Source: DATGLE01 sp035294325
Lineage (GTDB): Bacteria > Chloroflexota > Ktedonobacteria > Ktedonobacterales > Ktedonobacteraceae
Reading direction: 5' to 3'
DNA length: 56,262 nucleotides
Assembly (NCBI GenBank): GCA_035294325.1
Contig: DATGLE010000231.1
Coordinates: 1 to 56,262, forward strand
Part shown: in pieces, positions 16,949 through 26,092 of the stretch
Numbering within the stretch: the first letter of the stretch is position 1
Layout of the letters: each line of letters begins with the position of its first letter
Made by a program: the position numbers and the translations under genes
Notes under the pieces: generated by a model
Database searches by the model: none
What the model was told of the DNA's origin: nothing
Seen by the model: the letters and a program-made list of their open reading frames with translations, nothing else

Positions 16949-18976
16949 TCACACATCCAGATTCGCGCTCTTCGCATGGCTCTCGATGAAGCGCTTGCGC
17001 GGCCCCACCTCATCGCCCATGAGCATATTGAAGATCTTATCGGCCTCCACAGCCTCCTCGATGGTCACGCGCAGGATGGTGCGCTTCGCCGGATCCATCG
17101 TGGTATCCCAGAGCGTCTCGGGGTTCATCTCGCCCAGTCCTTTGAAGCGCCCGACATCCGGTTCCTTCCCGTTGTGAGTGGCCTTATATTCGGCGATGAG
17201 CGCATCGCGCTCCTCTTCGCTGTGGACATAATGCACCTGCTTGCCGATCTTCACATGGAACAGCGGCGGTTGCGCGATATAGAGGTGCCCATCCATAATC
17301 AACTGCGGCATATGGCGATAGAAGAACGTGAGCAGCAGGGTACGGATGTGCGCGCCATCGACATCGGCATCGCACATGATGACGATGCGCCCATAGCGCA
17401 ACTTCGCCTTGTTGAAGTGTTCATCGATACCCACGCCGATAGCCGTGATGATATTTTTAACCTCTTCGTTCTTGAGGATCTTATCGAGTCCCACGCGCTC
17501 GACATTGAGGATCTTGCCGCGCAATGGAAGAATTGCCTGGAAATGCCGATCTCTCCCCTGTTTCGCACTTCCGCCCGCACTATCTCCTTCCACGAGATAC
17601 AGTTCACAGCGATCAGCATGTCGCTCGCTGCAATCGGCCAGCTTGCCGGGCAGCGTCGTATCCAGCGCATTCTTGCGCTGAATGAGATCGCGCGCGGCGC
17701 GGGCAGCTTCGCGGGCGCGCGCCGAGGTCAGACATTTCTCGATGATGACTTTTGCCTCGCTCGGCGTCCGCTCAAGGTATTGTGTGAGCAGATCGGTAGT
17801 GATCGCTTCGACAATGGGACGCACCTCGGCGTTATTGAGCTTGCTCTTGGTCTGCGCCTCAAATTGCGGGTTGGGGATCTTGACGCTGACAACCGCCGTC
17901 AGGCCCTGGCGCACGTCATCGCCGGTGAGATTGCCGTCCTTCTCCTTGAGCAGGTTGACCTTGCGCGCGTAATCGTTGAGGGTACGGGTGAGCGCGCTGC
18001 GGAATCCGGTGATATGCATGCCCCCATCAACAGTATTGATGCCGTTCGCGAAGGAAAACTCGGTACAGGCCCAGCTATCGTTGTATTGTAGCGCCAGCTC
18101 GACCTTCACACCATCAACCTCGCGCTCGACACTCACGGGACGCGCCTGCAAGGTGGTGCGATTCTTATTCAGGTGACGCACAAAGGAGACCAGGCCGCCT
18201 TCAAAGTAGAACGTGGCTTCACGATCACTGCGCTCATCGATCAGGCTGATGGTCAGACCCCGGTTCAGATAGGCCATTTCGCGGAAGCGCTGCGCGAGGA
18301 TATCAAAGCTATAATCGCGTGTCTCCATTACGGTGAGATCGGGCAGGAAAGAAGTGGTCGTACCCGTACCTTCCGCCGGCCCCAGGCAGAGCAGGCCGGT
18401 CACAGGAACGCCCTTTTCATAGCGCTGGCGATAAAGATAGCCGTCACGCCTGACATCGACCTGGCACCACTCTGAGAGCGCGTTGACTACCGAGACGCCA
18501 ACGCCGTGCAGTCCGCTGCTGATCTTGTACCCGCCGCCGCCGAACTTGCCTCCAGCATGCAGCACGGTCATGACGACCTCCAGGGTTGAGAGTCCCGGGC
18601 GCTGGTGATGTTCGTCTACGGGGATGCCACGCCCATTATCTTCGATAGTCACCGAACCGTCGGCATGGATCGTGACTTTCACTGTATCGGCGTAGCCGGC
18701 CATTACTTCATCAACGCTGTTATCAACTACCTCCTGTATTAAATGATGCAGGCCGCGTTGATCGGTTGCGCCGATATACATACCGGGCCGCACGCGTACC
18801 GCCTCCAGCCCCTCCAGGATTTGAATATTCTGTCCATCATAACTATCGTTACCATTATGGCCGTTGCCATTCCCCCTGCCACCACCGTTCCCTGACCTGT
18901 TATTATCATGACCCATCAGAGCGTCACGGTCTTGAGGAATTTGCTCCGCCATCATCGATTCTCGCAATTTCGTCAT
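16949..18976 (-). CDS. gyrB: DNA gyrase subunit B
   Basis: Type IIA topoisomerase ATPase subunit. The GHKL ATPase domain has VRVRPGMYIG, EVVDNSVDE, DNGRGIPV and SSGLHGVGVSVVNALS. The transducer follows, then the TOPRIM domain with LVEGDSAGGSAKQGRD and CDADVDGAHIRTLL, and the C-terminus has PETLWDTTMDP and RKRFIESHA. Length (675) is near that of other non-proteobacterial GyrB proteins. The first 50 residues are a Gly/Asn-rich, low-complexity extension (GNGGGRGNGNGHNGND), unusual for GyrB. The gene could in principle be parE, but no parC or gyrA is near, and sequence favours gyrB. An alternative start lies at the MM pair at residues 8-9. Confidence 0.93.
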   Translation of the reverse strand: MTKLRESMMAEQIPQDRDALMGHDNNRSGNGGGRGNGNGHNGNDSYDGQNIQILEGLEAVRVRPGMYIGATDQRGLHHLIQEVVDNSVDEVMAGYADTVKVTIHADGSVTIEDNGRGIPVDEHHQRPGLSTLEVVMTVLHAGGKFGGGGYKISSGLHGVGVSVVNALSEWCQVDVRRDGYLYRQRYEKGVPVTGLLCLGPAEGTGTTTSFLPDLTVMETRDYSFDILAQRFREMAYLNRGLTISLIDERSDREATFYFEGGLVSFVRHLNKNRTTLQARPVSVEREVDGVKVELALQYNDSWACTEFSFANGINTVDGGMHITGFRSALTRTLNDYARKVNLLKEKDGNLTGDDVRQGLTAVVSVKIPNPQFEAQTKSKLNNAEVRPIVEAITTDLLTQYLERTPSEAKVIIEKCLTSARAREAARAARDLIQRKNALDTTLPGKLADCSERHADRCELYLVEGDSAGGSAKQGRDRHFQAILPLRGKILNVERVGLDKILKNEEVKNIITAIGVGIDEHFNKAKLRYGRIVIMCDADVDGAHIRTLLLTFFYRHMPQLIMDGHLYIAQPPLFHVKIGKQVHYVHSEEERDALIAEYKATHNGKEPDVGRFKGLGEMNPETLWDTTMDPAKRTILRVTIEEAVEADKIFNMLMGDEVGPRKRFIESHAKSANLDV

Positions 18977-19259
18977 AAAACCCGTCTATTCCTTTTGTTC
19001 AATAGCCATAGAAAATGCGGCGGGAAAACGCCACATACAGGCAACGAATGCAGAAAGCCCCGGTTCGTCTTGCACCTTGCGATTGCAAGGGAAGAACAGG
19101 CAGTATGCTGCTTCATTCGCAGTTCACGCCCATAGGCACACGTCTGTGCGAACACTTGCGTGCAGGGAGGTGAATGCTTGCGGAAGGCCAGTCTACACCT
19201 GTAAATATGTTCTCAAGAGATACGAAAAAGGCGGCAATGAAACCAGATCTTGCCACATC

Positions 19260-19268
19260 ATTATATCA
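19260..19268 (-). promoter_or_regulatory. Extended -10 candidate upstream of gyrB
   Basis: The minus strand reads TGATATAAT (extended -10) about 285 bases before the gyrB start. The -35 region is a T-run and weak. The 18977-19260 leader shows no other gene. Confidence 0.35.
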
Positions 19269-19370
19269 CATCCGGGTCGATAAAAAAAGTAAATGGAACA
19301 AACGGGCAGCACGGCTTATGGCGTCCGGCTTGGCAACGCTTCAGGTTCCCCTGCCATCTCCGGCGGGCTG

Positions 19371-19437
19371 ATCCATGAGTGGAGATGGAGTGGAAGACGG
19401 ACAGAGAGCGTCGTCCACGCCACCTCCACTCATGGAT
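19371..19437. repeat. Intergenic palindrome (18-bp arms, one mismatch)
   Basis: Arms at 19371-19388 and 19420-19437 match with one mismatch, with partial pairing continuing inward. CTCCGGCGGG precedes the palindrome and GCGCGCAGGCGC follows it, resembling the modules around the palindromes at 9335 and 14082. It lies downstream of the zinc-ribbon membrane protein gene (minus strand). Confidence 0.65.
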
Positions 19438-19504
19438 GCATAGCGCGCAGGCGCTGCACCATCAAGCCGCGAGAAGAGCCGAAGGGTTACACATAATATA
19501 GAGC

Positions 19505-20095
19505 CTAGTATCGATTCCCCGTCACTTGCCCACCCATTGAAGAGATACTGGGATTACCCGGCATGCCCTGCATAGCAGGCATGCCCGGCATGTTCGGCAT
19601 CGGCCCTCCGGCCAGATGCGTTGCACAGTAGGGGCAGAATGTCCAGCGCAGTTCTAGCAAGCGCTCACACTTGGGGCAGGGCCGCTTGAGCTTCTGACCG
19701 CAGGAAGGACAGACCTGGAAGTCCGATTCAATGCGGGCATGGCAGTTGTTACAGGTCTGCCGTTCGGTCATCTCAGCCAGCAGCGATTCTTCCTCCAACT
19801 GGCGCTCATAGATTTCGGCCAGCGTCTGACGCGGACGCAGAATCATATAGATAAACAGACCGCCAATAGGGAAGATAAACACCAGCACGGTTGCCAGGAC
19901 CTGCACCAGAAAATCCTGCGTGCGTGCACGAATATCGCGCCACGTCCAGACTACCAGGCTGACCCAGAAAACAACGAAAAACGCTACCAGACAACCTACG
20001 AGGGGACCCACCAGCCCCTGTAAGGTATTGAGCAAGCCCGATGATGTGCTGGTCGTTGGGCCTGGAGTTGCTAAAATAACTAGAAACCCGTTCAC
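19505..20095 (-). CDS. Membrane protein with cytoplasmic double zinc ribbons
   Basis: About 196 residues. Two membrane helices (near 30-55 and 68-92) are followed by a charged helical stretch. Four CxxC knuckles come next (CNNC, CPSC, CPKC, CPYC, residues about 115-165), forming two zinc ribbons. The tail is Met/Pro/Gly-rich (repeated MPGMP and MQGMPG). The zinc ribbons resemble those at the start of the kinases at 47222 and 50214. Function is unknown. I prefer the GTG at 20095, which has AAAGGGG 10 bases upstream; the frame opens at 20140 with an ATG lacking such a site. Confidence 0.75.
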   Translation of the reverse strand: MNGFLVILATPGPTTSTSSGLLNTLQGLVGPLVGCLVAFFVVFWVSLVVWTWRDIRARTQDFLVQVLATVLVFIFPIGGLFIYMILRPRQTLAEIYERQLEEESLLAEMTERQTCNNCHARIESDFQVCPSCGQKLKRPCPKCERLLELRWTFCPYCATHLAGGPMPNMPGMPAMQGMPGNPSISSMGGQVTGNRY

Positions 20096-20283
20096 AGAAC
20101 AATTGCCCCTTTCAGAATAGAGAATAATAAAGCACCGCACTTAATTATACAGTGCATTATACTTACTATGTTTTTAGACTCATTACACTGAATTACAACG
20201 GTTGGTGCTGGTATTATGGTGACAGCGTAGGACCAAGAGATAGCTTTGATGGACCTTCAGAATCAAGATTGGCAACCCCGGCG

Positions 20284-20359
20284 TGCGCAACTGCGCGGTT
20301 GATCGCGCCCGGGAGCACTCCAGAAGGCTCATGAGCGCGATCAATCGCGCGGCTGCGCA
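20284..20359. repeat. Imperfect intergenic palindrome (25-nt arms)
   Basis: Arms 20284-20308 and 20335-20359 pair over 25 nt with three mismatches, each compatible with G-U pairing in one transcript. An outer pair TCAGAATC (20268-20275) and GATTCTGA (20373-20380) extends it. It lies between two minus-strand genes, 57 bases beyond the mannosidase stop. Confidence 0.65.
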
Positions 20360-20415
20360 TGGAACCCTTACCGATTCTGAGTAGGAACATTCATCAAAGC
20401 TCTCTGAGCCGCCTT

Positions 20416-23400
20416 TCATGTAAACAGCAGAGTCGTGATTCCTCCTCCACGTATATTGACCTGTACCGTCTGCTCACCTATGGTCTCTACATTTATCATG
20501 CGCTCCTCCAGCAAATTTGCCAGGTAGGCGCGCGTGAAAGGAAAGCCAGGGCGGATCCGCGCCTCCACCTCGTGAGCGAGCGGATTGTAGACGCGCACAA
20601 CCAGGCCCTCTTCCCTGTTACTGCGCTTGATAGCGCTGACCACCAGTTCAGCCGGAGCGACGGAGAGCAGCGCGGCTTGCGAAGGAAGCTGTCCCGCATG
20701 CAACTCGGTGACAACTGCCCTCGCCGGCACAGCAATGTTAAATGCCTGCGCTTCGCGCAATACCAGCGCTTCCTCCGCTTCCCAGCTTCCACTGTGTGGG
20801 ACCAGCGCGTAATCAAACTCGTAATGGCCCTGGCATTGAGCCTCCGGCGTATATTCCATCGGGCCGGCAGGTCCATGCCGCGTAGCCAGATCGCTGCGCG
20901 ATAGCCAGTCAACACAGCGCAACAGCGTCACCGCCACAGCGGCCTGCCCCTCGCCAACGCCAGGACCACTTCGCAGGATCTCGTATTCCGGCAGGCCGCG
21001 ATTCAAGATCCCCAGCCCGGTCTTGCCATCACTTACATCCACAAAGCGCTTCTGCGGGTAGGTGCTCACCGGCTCCTCGGCCCATTCTGAAACGTCAGAG
21101 GGAACAGGAGGAGCTACCGGGCGCGCTCGCACCTCAAAGGTGCCCTCGGCAACTCCATGCTCTACTGCATATGGTACAGGAAAGATTACCCGCAAGCGGT
21201 GATCCTTCGCTCTGTTTTCCACGCTCGTATGTATATCGATACGCCGCACGCCGGGCACCAGTGAGATTTCGCTGGTGATCGGGCAGACGGTTGTGCGCAC
21301 ACTGCGTTCGGTCCGGCTGGCTGTGCAGCCGGTGGGCAATAACCAGCGCCCGCTGACACGCAGCGCCGCACGCACCGGCCCGGCTGCGGTCAGCTCGATC
21401 TTCGGCGGCTCCAGCGGCTCACTTACCAGCGTATCGTGATCGGGGGGACAGTAGGTATACAGGTCCCCGACATCCCCTCCATCTATAAAACGATTCAAAC
21501 CGCGAAAAACCACGCCGTTCTCTTTATCTGTCACGGTAAGGGTGCCATCCTGGATGCAGGCTTCTACGCGATAGAACTCGTTCTCGATACTGTTCTGCCC
21601 CGTTAGCAGCGGCCTGAGCTGCGAGGCATAGCCATTGTGATGCAGTCCTTCCGATCTCACGCCGCGCGGATAGAGCCAGAAGGTCTTGAAGCCGTAGGCT
21701 GGCAGCTCGGTGGCGATAAAATTAATGGTCTCGCGCGCCTGGTCAACCAGCGTCACCTCCAGCGTGTGAATATCTTCACGTTTCAGCAGAGCGAGGATCT
21801 GCTCTACCGAGGCCGTCAACTCCTGCTCATTCGGGCTGATGCGCCCCCTGGGAGCGATCATTACCTCGATATAGACCACACCCGGCTGCGGTGTGTGATG
21901 AACATGATGGAGGGGAGACTCGGTATAGTTTTCGATATATATGCGGCTGATCACGCTGCTATCTTCTTCCTGCCCCAGAGCCGACGAGATCATGCCATGA
22001 GCCATCTGGAGTAGTTGCGACGGCGTATCGACGCCCGCCAGCCCGACGGCGGTAGATAGCATTTCACGGGCAAAGGGCATGGAGCCAATTTCCTGTCGCC
22101 AGCGATTGATGACGCGATACGGCATACTCGCTCCGCGCTCATCGATCACCACGGCATTGTGCAGTGACCCGGGTAACTGTACGACGACCTGAACCTGTGC
22201 ATTGCGCGGGCCGGGGGCAGGATTGAAGACGACGATAGGCACCGGCTCATAGGCGGCATGTGGCAGGGGAGCGCGCGTATCTATCTCTTCCGCGATATCC
22301 TGCATGGCCTGAGCGAGCACGCTTTCACCGATCTGCTGGCTCTGCGCGAAGCGCGTGCTATTTTCACGATGCACCTGGTCAATACTACAGCCGCAGATGC
22401 TATCATGAGGATGGTTTTGCAACAGATACTTCCAGGCTGCTCGGATCAGTCCTCGCGGATATGGCGCACCAAGCAGAGCAGCCCAGGCTGCCAGCGGCTC
22501 TACCCAGTTCTCAAGCAGGTGCTCGGTAGCGCTGTTCTGCTGCTTGATCCACATACGTGTGGAGAGTACAGCGGGCAACAGGTGGGAATACTGGCTGCTG
22601 CGCATCTCGCCATGCAGCCTCTCAAACTCCGTGTTCTGCTGCCGTACACGCTCGATATATTGCGGAAGCGTGCCGATCTGGAGATGGATAGAGTCATACC
22701 GAGGAGAAGTTGCGGCAGGAGGGGCTGGTTCGCGTCCGTCATCATGGCGGGAGCCACGAATGAAGCGCGTCAATAGCCGCTGGCGCTCGGGATCAATGTG
22801 TGCCAGCACTTCGTTCGCAGCCGCGATAACTTGCGGCAGACCGCGCTGGGCTTGCAGGTGATCGGAGCCGTTCATAAAGAGGAGCGTGTTCGTGGTAGCT
22901 CTGGGCAGAATATTCGCGGCAAGCAGTTCAACGCGCGTCACGAACTCATCGAGATTGAGCGGCAACTGGCGTGCATTCGAGTAACCCATCGGATCGGCAA
23001 GATGGACCACCAGCACCGTTGTGCCATCGGGAGCAGCCCACTCGAATTCGCTTTTGTGCGCCTCCTCACCGACACCGCGCCAGAAGACAGCGCTATCGAT
23101 GCCGCAGCCCTGAAAGATCTGCGGCAACTGGGCAATGTGCCCGAAGGTGTCAGGGACATAGCCCACACGCATCAGACCGCCAAATGCGGCGGCGCGCTCT
23201 ATGCCCAGTTGCAAATTGCGGATCAGCGCTTCGCCGCTCACCAGGAACTCATCAGGCTGCACGTACCACGGCCCCACGAGGATACGCCCGGCCCGCGTGT
23301 GTCGCCGCAAGCGCTCCTCCTGCTCAGGCTCTATCTCGAGGTAGTCATCGAGGATAATAGTCTGACCGTCGAGCAGAAAATGGCTGAACTGGTCGTCGCT

Positions 23401-23526
23401 ATCGAGAATATCGAGCAATTTGTCAATCGTTTTGACCAGGCGAGCGCGAAATTGTTGGAAGGTCTGGTACCACTCACGATCCCAATGCGTATGCGGTACA
23501 ATGATGATCTCTAGTTGTTCAGCCAT
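20416..23526 (-). CDS. Glycoside hydrolase family 38 alpha-mannosidase
   Basis: A large (about 1036-residue) cytoplasmic exo-alpha-mannosidase with no signal peptide. The zinc-site motif PHTHWDREWY is at the start, the catalytic nucleophile Asp lies in GYVPDTFGHIAQ (near residue 122), and the second zinc-site region is NHPHDSICGCSIDQVHREN (near 368). The central three-helix and C-terminal beta domains of GH38 follow. The ATG at 23526 is chosen because GAGGGG is 4-5 bases upstream and the family N-terminus begins immediately. It probably degrades mannose-containing oligosaccharides. It is not in an obvious operon. Confidence 0.92.
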   Translation of the reverse strand: MAEQLEIIIVPHTHWDREWYQTFQQFRARLVKTIDKLLDILDSDDQFSHFLLDGQTIILDDYLEIEPEQEERLRRHTRAGRILVGPWYVQPDEFLVSGEALIRNLQLGIERAAAFGGLMRVGYVPDTFGHIAQLPQIFQGCGIDSAVFWRGVGEEAHKSEFEWAAPDGTTVLVVHLADPMGYSNARQLPLNLDEFVTRVELLAANILPRATTNTLLFMNGSDHLQAQRGLPQVIAAANEVLAHIDPERQRLLTRFIRGSRHDDGREPAPPAATSPRYDSIHLQIGTLPQYIERVRQQNTEFERLHGEMRSSQYSHLLPAVLSTRMWIKQQNSATEHLLENWVEPLAAWAALLGAPYPRGLIRAAWKYLLQNHPHDSICGCSIDQVHRENSTRFAQSQQIGESVLAQAMQDIAEEIDTRAPLPHAAYEPVPIVVFNPAPGPRNAQVQVVVQLPGSLHNAVVIDERGASMPYRVINRWRQEIGSMPFAREMLSTAVGLAGVDTPSQLLQMAHGMISSALGQEEDSSVISRIYIENYTESPLHHVHHTPQPGVVYIEVMIAPRGRISPNEQELTASVEQILALLKREDIHTLEVTLVDQARETINFIATELPAYGFKTFWLYPRGVRSEGLHHNGYASQLRPLLTGQNSIENEFYRVEACIQDGTLTVTDKENGVVFRGLNRFIDGGDVGDLYTYCPPDHDTLVSEPLEPPKIELTAAGPVRAALRVSGRWLLPTGCTASRTERSVRTTVCPITSEISLVPGVRRIDIHTSVENRAKDHRLRVIFPVPYAVEHGVAEGTFEVRARPVAPPVPSDVSEWAEEPVSTYPQKRFVDVSDGKTGLGILNRGLPEYEILRSGPGVGEGQAAVAVTLLRCVDWLSRSDLATRHGPAGPMEYTPEAQCQGHYEFDYALVPHSGSWEAEEALVLREAQAFNIAVPARAVVTELHAGQLPSQAALLSVAPAELVVSAIKRSNREEGLVVRVYNPLAHEVEARIRPGFPFTRAYLANLLEERMINVETIGEQTVQVNIRGGGITTLLFT

Positions 23527-23583
23527 GATACCCCTCAGAAAATAGCCGAAAAAGGCATGCCTATCGTTTCCTTCTTGAAAATC

Positions 23584-23612
23584 ATTGTAGCTGATTCTCA
23601 AAGAGCAGGCAA
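23584..23612 (-). promoter_or_regulatory. Promoter candidate for the GH38 gene
   Basis: Minus strand: TTGCCT, 17-bp spacer, TACAAT, about 58 bases upstream of the mannosidase start. Confidence 0.4.
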
Positions 23613-23759
23613 CCGGAGCTTTCTGCCCGCGCTGCTCTCATCAAATTCTTATCTAGATCCCACAAACAGGACTTTTTTCTTATGCGTTAGAAGCTTTTCA
23701 GGTGCTATGATAGTTTCTAACTGATCGCATTTCTATCCGCCAATGAGAAAGCAGCGGGC

Positions 23760-23788
23760 TTGCGCGGTGCGCGGCGCCGTGTTATGAT
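23760..23788 (+). promoter_or_regulatory. Promoter candidate for the glucosaminidase-like gene
   Basis: TTGCGC, 17-bp spacer, TATGAT, 35 bases upstream of the ATG at 23824. Confidence 0.45.
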
Positions 23789-23823
23789 AGAACGTATGTT
23801 CTTATGCTTGAAGGAGGTCATTC

Positions 23824-24765
23824 ATGGCGCGTGGCAGCTATGCTAAGAAGCTTAGACCACAGGAGCCTATCAAAACGCAGTCGCCCATCCCTCCGCGTGC
23901 GACCCGTCAGCTTGCCACTACATCAGATAACGAGCTAGAAACCGAGACAGGCATCTTTTCGTGGCGCCTTGCCGGGCGCAGGGCGCCTGGTTTCCCGCAT
24001 TCAGCGACAAAACCAGCGCGGCCATTGCACACCAGAGTCGTCGATGAGTTTCAACCGCATCCCCTGGAGCGTCACAAGCCCTGGCTGGCGCCATTTATCT
24101 TTTGTCTTATTCTCGCTGTCATTTTTATCGTGGTGGTGCTCTCGGCTGGCATCTTTCAGCGGCCAGGCGAGCCGGCCCTGCTGCGTTACAACGGAGGAGG
24201 AGCTTATTCTATTCAGGTTGGCGGTGATCTGGCCGGAACCTGGCAGGCGACGCAGCCTCTACCTCCAAAGGTGCCTATTCCAACATCCACCGGCCCCTAT
24301 TCGGTCCTGGGCAAACCGACGATCAGCGCGGATTTTATCAATCGCGTCCTCGCGGCTTACCACTCGCCGGCGGCGGGCCAGGGGCAGGCATTATACGCTC
24401 TGGGCGTGAAATATGGCATCGATCCCGCTTTCGCCCTCGCCTTCTTCATGCATGAAAGCACCTTTGGTACGCGAGGTGAGGCCCGCGTGACGCTCTCGCT
24501 CGGCAATTTGCGCTGCATTCCCGATCATCCATGCGTCGACCAGGATCGCGGCGGCTATGCCTCTTTCGCGAGCTGGCAGGATGGCTTCCAGGCGTGGTAC
24601 GAGCTGATCCGCAACCTCTATGTGGCCCAATGGGGCCTCACTACCGTCGATCAGATCATTCCAAGATACGCCCCCACCGCCGACCATAACAATGAGGCAG
24701 CCTATATCGCGGCTGTCAAGCACGCCATTGATACCTGGCGCGCCGGCGTTGTCATGGTGAGCTAG
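23824..24765 (+). CDS. Membrane-anchored glucosaminidase/lysozyme-like protein
   Basis: A 313-residue protein with a basic cytoplasmic head of about 90 residues, one membrane helix (near 93-116) and an extracellular domain (about 165-310). That domain carries SADFINRVLAAYHSP, YGIDPAFALAFFMHESTFGT and SLGNLRCI. It matches the glucosaminidase (mannosyl-glycoprotein endo-beta-N-acetylglucosaminidase-like) fold, with Glu in HEST as the likely catalytic acid. The expected role is peptidoglycan or surface-glycan cleavage outside the membrane. AAGGAGGTCA lies just before the ATG. It is monocistronic. Confidence 0.82.
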   Translation: MARGSYAKKLRPQEPIKTQSPIPPRATRQLATTSDNELETETGIFSWRLAGRRAPGFPHSATKPARPLHTRVVDEFQPHPLERHKPWLAPFIFCLILAVIFIVVVLSAGIFQRPGEPALLRYNGGGAYSIQVGGDLAGTWQATQPLPPKVPIPTSTGPYSVLGKPTISADFINRVLAAYHSPAAGQGQALYALGVKYGIDPAFALAFFMHESTFGTRGEARVTLSLGNLRCIPDHPCVDQDRGGYASFASWQDGFQAWYELIRNLYVAQWGLTTVDQIIPRYAPTADHNNEAAYIAAVKHAIDTWRAGVVMVS

Positions 24766-24853
24766 CAGTAATAACCGCCGGTGCCATGCGGCTGTTTTGG
24801 ATGGCTGAGTATAATAAAAGTATATAGATACTTATATGGAAGGGCGGGGCATT

Positions 24854-26038
24854 ATGACGAGGCCAACAAAAAGCCAGCCGCGACACAGGCGACCTCTGGT
24901 TTTCGACTCGACGCTCAAAGAACTGGTTCAGCAGCAGGCATCTACGATCCTACCCGTGCTGCTGAGAGGCGCTACCTATGTTGAAACGCTTGACGTTGAG
25001 CGCATCAGGCCAACGATGCGTGTAGATCGCGTCTACAAAATCATCTACCGGCGACAGGAGCATATTCTACATCTCGAGTTCGAGTCGGGAGCAGATAACG
25101 ACCTGCCCGCGCGGCTGCACACGTATCATGCTATACTATATCAGGACTATCACCTGCCGGTGATCTCTATGATTATCTACCCTTTCCGCGTGGCAATGGC
25201 AGCGTCACCCTGGCGGGAGATGAGCGGCGATGAGGAGATTGTTTCGTTCAGATTCCGCGTACTGCCGTTATTCACGCTCGATGCCGAGTACTACCTGCGC
25301 GAGCACCTGGCCTGCATGTATCCATTGTTGCCAACAATGCAGAACGTTAACCGCGAAGTAATCGGCCAGGCATTGGACGAACTGGTGGCATTGTATCGCG
25401 ATGATGAAGTTACTCTGGCACAGCAGTTTGCATGGATGGAGATCCTGCTGGAGCGCGCCTCTATGGTTCCTCCACAGGAGAAGGATGAGATACAAAGGAG
25501 GTTGAGCATGTACGACAAGCTGTGGGAAGAACATCCGAGGGTGAAAAAGATAAAAGCAGAGGTGCGCGAAGAAAAGAAACGGGCACGGATGGAAGGTCTG
25601 GCAGAAGGACGCGCGGAAGGTCTGGCGGAAGGTCTGGCAGAAGGACGCGCGGAAGGACTGGCAGAAGGACGCGCGGAAGGTCTGGCAGAAATTCAAGCTG
25701 AGAAGGAACGCATCCGGGCAGAACTCCAGGCTGAGAGAGAGCAGATATTGGCACAGATCCAGGTGGAGAAGGAACGGCTGGCAAGGCAAGTTGCTGAACA
25801 GGCAAGACAGGTCACAGAGCAAGCTATCGAACAGCGCGTGTTGCAAGCCCAATTGCAACTAAGGCGGAAGGATATCATGATGGTGGTCAAGATGCGCTTC
25901 CCTGCGCTCAGAGAACTGGCACAAGAGAAGATCGAGCAGATTGATGAGCCTGGCAGACTCGACTACCTGTTCGAGCAGCTCCTTTCGGTCCCCGATGAGA
26001 CTTTCGCGCGCTGGCTTCTAAATTCCCCGGTTGCCTGA
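24854..26038 (+). CDS. Rpn/PD-(D/E)XK-family putative nuclease with DUF4351-like tail
   Basis: The N-terminal half resembles the Rpn/PDDEXK recombination-promoting nuclease or 'putative transposase' family: FDSTLKELV, then VDRVYKIIYRR, then ILHLEFESG, giving an Asp and an E-x-E in place of the canonical (D/E)xK. A coiled-coil region (about 235-325) contains near-perfect repeats of AEGLAEGRAEG. The C-terminal 50 residues (MRFPALRELAQEKI onward) resemble DUF4351. Such genes are multicopy in Chloroflexota and Cyanobacteria. The ATG at 24854 follows GGAAGGGCGGGG; an in-frame ATG at 24836 is possible. Confidence 0.8.
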   Translation: MTRPTKSQPRHRRPLVFDSTLKELVQQQASTILPVLLRGATYVETLDVERIRPTMRVDRVYKIIYRRQEHILHLEFESGADNDLPARLHTYHAILYQDYHLPVISMIIYPFRVAMAASPWREMSGDEEIVSFRFRVLPLFTLDAEYYLREHLACMYPLLPTMQNVNREVIGQALDELVALYRDDEVTLAQQFAWMEILLERASMVPPQEKDEIQRRLSMYDKLWEEHPRVKKIKAEVREEKKRARMEGLAEGRAEGLAEGLAEGRAEGLAEGRAEGLAEIQAEKERIRAELQAEREQILAQIQVEKERLARQVAEQARQVTEQAIEQRVLQAQLQLRRKDIMMVVKMRFPALRELAQEKIEQIDEPGRLDYLFEQLLSVPDETFARWLLNSPVA

Positions 26039-26092
26039 AAATAACCTGTTACTGGTGCATGGAGAGAGGGAAAGACGCCGGCCTGCGAAGCG

